Source of the DNA: Roseburia rectibacter
GTDB taxonomy: Bacteria; Bacillota; Clostridia; Lachnospirales; Lachnospiraceae
Direction of reading: 5' to 3'
NCBI RefSeq assembly: GCF_014287515.2
Contig: NZ_CP092473.1
Span: forward strand, 3,755,501-3,819,500
DNA: 64,000 nt
The translations under genes and the position numbers were made by a program. Each line of letters starts with the position of its first letter. Position 1 is the stretch's first letter. This document shows, piece by piece, positions 61,955 through 64,000 of this stretch. The notes under the pieces are model-generated. The model was not told where the DNA came from, ran no database searches, and worked only from the letters and a program-made list of their open reading frames with translations.

Positions 61955-64000
61955 TCACTTCAATTTTACACTTTTTACCGTACCATAACTTCCCTGTACT
62001 TTTTTTCCGTGAGAATTTTTATATGCACACACACGGACATAATATTTCTTTCCCGGTTTTAATTTCGTGATCTTTTTCGTAACGGTCTGGTTTTTTGTGA
62101 CAACAGCTTTTTTCACATTCTTTTTGAATTTCTTATCTGTGGAGTACTGAATGATATAACCGGATGCCTTCTTATCCTTTTTCCATTTTACCTGTAACGT
62201 CTTTGCCTTTAGCTGCTTTACAGAGGTTACTTTTACCTTTACCGGTTTTACGGTTAATGTGATCGTCTTTGTTGCTGCCTTATATTTTCCTTTTGCGGCT
62301 GCTTTGATCGTAATTTTTGTCTGTCCATAATTTTTCAGCTTGATCTTTCCGGTCTTACTTATGGTCGCAATTTTTTTATCTGCCACCTTGTATGTTAATT
62401 TACCTCCACCATTTGTCTTTGCTCCGATGGAAAATGTTTTTGTACTGTATGTCTTTGTGATATTTTTTGCTTTTATGGTCTGTTTCTTCTTTGTCTGCTG
62501 ACCATCTGTTGTCCCGGATGTATTGTTGCCGCCATCAGAAGGTTTTTTATCCTCTGTTGTCTGTGAATCATCCTTCGACACGTTATCCGATGGTTTTTTC
62601 CCCGGATCTGTATTACTCTGTGTCTTTTTGGGCTTCACAGTTACTGTGACGATTGTCTCTGATGCATGATACAATTCCGTTTCTGATGCAAGAACAGTAA
62701 TATGTGCTGTCCCCTGTTTTATTCCACAGACTTTTCCGGAAGCATCCACGCTTGCAACCGTTTTATCATCTGACACATAAGAAATTGTTCCGTCCCCATC
62801 CGTTGCAGCGTCTAATGCTACCGTATTTCCTTCATAGATACTGATAATATCCGCGACGGTGATCGTCTGCGATTTTTTCTTCACCACACCCCGGACACTG
62901 ATATGGATCGTTTTCGATGCCCACTCGTAAGCGTCTGTTCTTGCAGCCGTGATCACGACATCTGTTGTTCCTGTTCCTTTGATCGTGACTTTTCCGTCAG
63001 CGCTTACCGTAACCACAGACTCATCCTTTACCTTATAAGTCAGCTTTCCATCTCCGTCTGTAGCTGCCTGAATATAAAATGACTCATCTCCATACATTTT
63101 TTCAAAGTCATTCGCTGTGATCGTCTGCCGTTTCTTCGCTGTGTTTCCATACGCATAAGAAATATCATTTTCTTTTGCGTAGCTTTCTGCACAGGTTCCC
63201 TCCTTACAGTAAATGAGCAGATCCCTGTCTCTCCGGCCGGTTTCAAATGCACCATCCTCTATGCTGGTTACGGACGCCGGAATGATCGCATACTGTAAAT
63301 TATCACAGCCATCAAATGCCCTGTATTTTATACTGGTTACCCCTTCTGGAATCACGATATTTTCCAGAGACTCACACCCCGCAAACACTGCCTGATCAAT
63401 GTCCGTTAATCTGGCTGGTAATTTGACACTCTTTAACGCTGTACAATCTTCAAATGCATACATTCCAATTTGCTCGATATTATCCGGCAGTTCAATTTTT
63501 TCCAGCGCACTGCATCCTTCAAAAGCACTGCTGTTGATTGTCTCTAAACTTTCCGGCAGTCTGACTTCTGTCACATATTTACAGTCATGAAATGCCTCCG
63601 TACCAATCTCATGCATTCCGTCTGCAACCGTAACAATTCCCTGTTTCATCGCAGGACATACCATCATTCTCATGTATTTCTTCTTTTCATATAAAATACC
63701 GTCCACACTTTTAAAATATGTGTTTTCCGGTACAACTATAATCTCTTCTAATGCCTTACAGTCCCTGAATACGTAACTTCCAACACTTGAAATTTTCGAA
63801 GTCAGCTCCAGTTTCTTTATCTTCTCACACCCCCACAGTGCCATATCATCAATCTTCCATAAGGTCTGTGGCAAGGTTATATTTTCAATATTTTTGCAGT
63901 TGTAAAAAGCTGCTTCTTCAATAACCTCAACGCCCTCCGGCAGTATGACCTGCGTTTTGCTGCTTCCCTGCGGAAAATAGTATAAATCTTCAACTGATTT
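61955..64000 (-). CDS. BspA-like leucine-rich-repeat protein, 5' end beyond the window
   Basis: 681 codons visible. The frame is open to base 64000 (KSVEDLYYFPQGSSKTQVIL at the edge), so the N-terminus and signal peptide lie outside; no internal start is needed. It has LRR_5 repeats (LPEGVEVIEEAAFYNCKNIE and others), then three Big-like repeats, a Ser/Asp/Lys-rich linker, and the same final Big plus FN3-like modules as the next gene. It ends 41 bp before that gene's start, so the two are in one operon and probably arose by duplication. Confidence 0.9.
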   Translation of the reverse strand, partial: KSVEDLYYFPQGSSKTQVILPEGVEVIEEAAFYNCKNIENITLPQTLWKIDDMALWGCEKIKKLELTSKISSVGSYVFRDCKALEEIIVVPENTYFKSVDGILYEKKKYMRMMVCPAMKQGIVTVADGMHEIGTEAFHDCKYVTEVRLPESLETINSSAFEGCSALEKIELPDNIEQIGMYAFEDCTALKSVKLPARLTDIDQAVFAGCESLENIVIPEGVTSIKYRAFDGCDNLQYAIIPASVTSIEDGAFETGRRDRDLLIYCKEGTCAESYAKENDISYAYGNTAKKRQTITANDFEKMYGDESFYIQAATDGDGKLTYKVKDESVVTVSADGKVTIKGTGTTDVVITAARTDAYEWASKTIHISVRGVVKKKSQTITVADIISIYEGNTVALDAATDGDGTISYVSDDKTVASVDASGKVCGIKQGTAHITVLASETELYHASETIVTVTVKPKKTQSNTDPGKKPSDNVSKDDSQTTEDKKPSDGGNNTSGTTDGQQTKKKQTIKAKNITKTYSTKTFSIGAKTNGGGKLTYKVADKKIATISKTGKIKLKNYGQTKITIKAAAKGKYKAATKTITLTVKPVKVKVTSVKQLKAKTLQVKWKKDKKASGYIIQYSTDKKFKKNVKKAVVTKNQTVTKKITKLKPGKKYYVRVCAYKNSHGKKVQGSYGTVKSVKLK

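Overview
The window looks like a chromosomal segment from a gut Lachnospiraceae bacterium (Firmicutes, Clostridia; Roseburia/Agathobacter-like). Supporting signs are moderate-to-low GC, Firmicutes-type Shine-Dalgarno sites and promoters, a T-box leader, an FMN riboswitch, Lachnospiraceae-type families (DUF3877, DUF4321, DUF3791/DUF3990), a fused AccD-AccA, a FabK/FabT fatty-acid system, YesM/YesN-type regulation of a pectin-oligomer locus, and large BspA-like surface proteins. The genus is an inference. No tRNA, rRNA, CRISPR array or intact prophage was seen.

Layout. 1-3.7 kb is an accessory strip: a coupled DUF3791/DUF3990 (ADP-ribosyltransferase-like) module, a ClbS/DfsB-like protein, two small membrane proteins, a protein with an N-terminal IGGADGPTS leader, and an IS256-like miniature element. 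3.7-7.6 kb is the FMN-riboswitch-controlled riboflavin operon (ribD-ribE-ribBA-ribH). 7.7-15 kb holds a CAP-domain protein and a three-gene phosphorelay: receiver/HD-GYP, hybrid kinase with HPt, and a hybrid kinase fused to a DegV lipid-binding domain. 15-17 kb has a Mn-type CDF exporter and signal peptidase I. 17.0-18.05 kb is a gene-free, 1-kb inverted pair of palindromic elements whose stems covary. 18.2-22.5 kb is a sulfur / Fe-S operon (nifS-nifU-metY-cysK) with an Rrf2-type operator; an Rrf2 regulator lies at 37.4 kb with a similar half-site in its own promoter.

23.9-31.9 kb is a carbohydrate locus: ABC importer, YesM/YesN two-component system and a cytoplasmic GH28 enzyme, probably for oligogalacturonides. 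32-34 kb has a CNNM/CorC-type transporter preceded by a terminator and an acidic/proline-rich leader peptide, and a short DtxR/MntR-like regulator. 34.2-36.6 kb encodes 2-isopropylmalate synthase fused to an AraC-type DNA-binding domain behind a leucine T-box. 36.7-46.3 kb is mixed housekeeping (Rrf2, MGMT-like protein, SulP transporter, GerMN lipoprotein, MerR/MATE pair, CBS protein, GdhA). 46.5-50.2 kb has a second CAP protein, a frameshifted secreted protein and lactate dehydrogenase.

50.5-59 kb is the type II fatty-acid synthesis operon (acpP-fabK-fabD-fabG-fabF-fabZ-accDA-fabH-fabT), with a FabT-like box at its promoter and no accB/accC inside. 59-64 kb carries two tandem BspA-like leucine-rich-repeat proteins, the second running off the window edge.

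The most unusual items are the covarying palindromic pair at 17.0-18.05 kb, the kinase-receiver-DegV fusion, the LeuA-AraC fusion, the possible Mg-sensing leader peptide at 33.4 kb, and an 84-bp structured repeat placed directly before the starts of both ldh and fabD.
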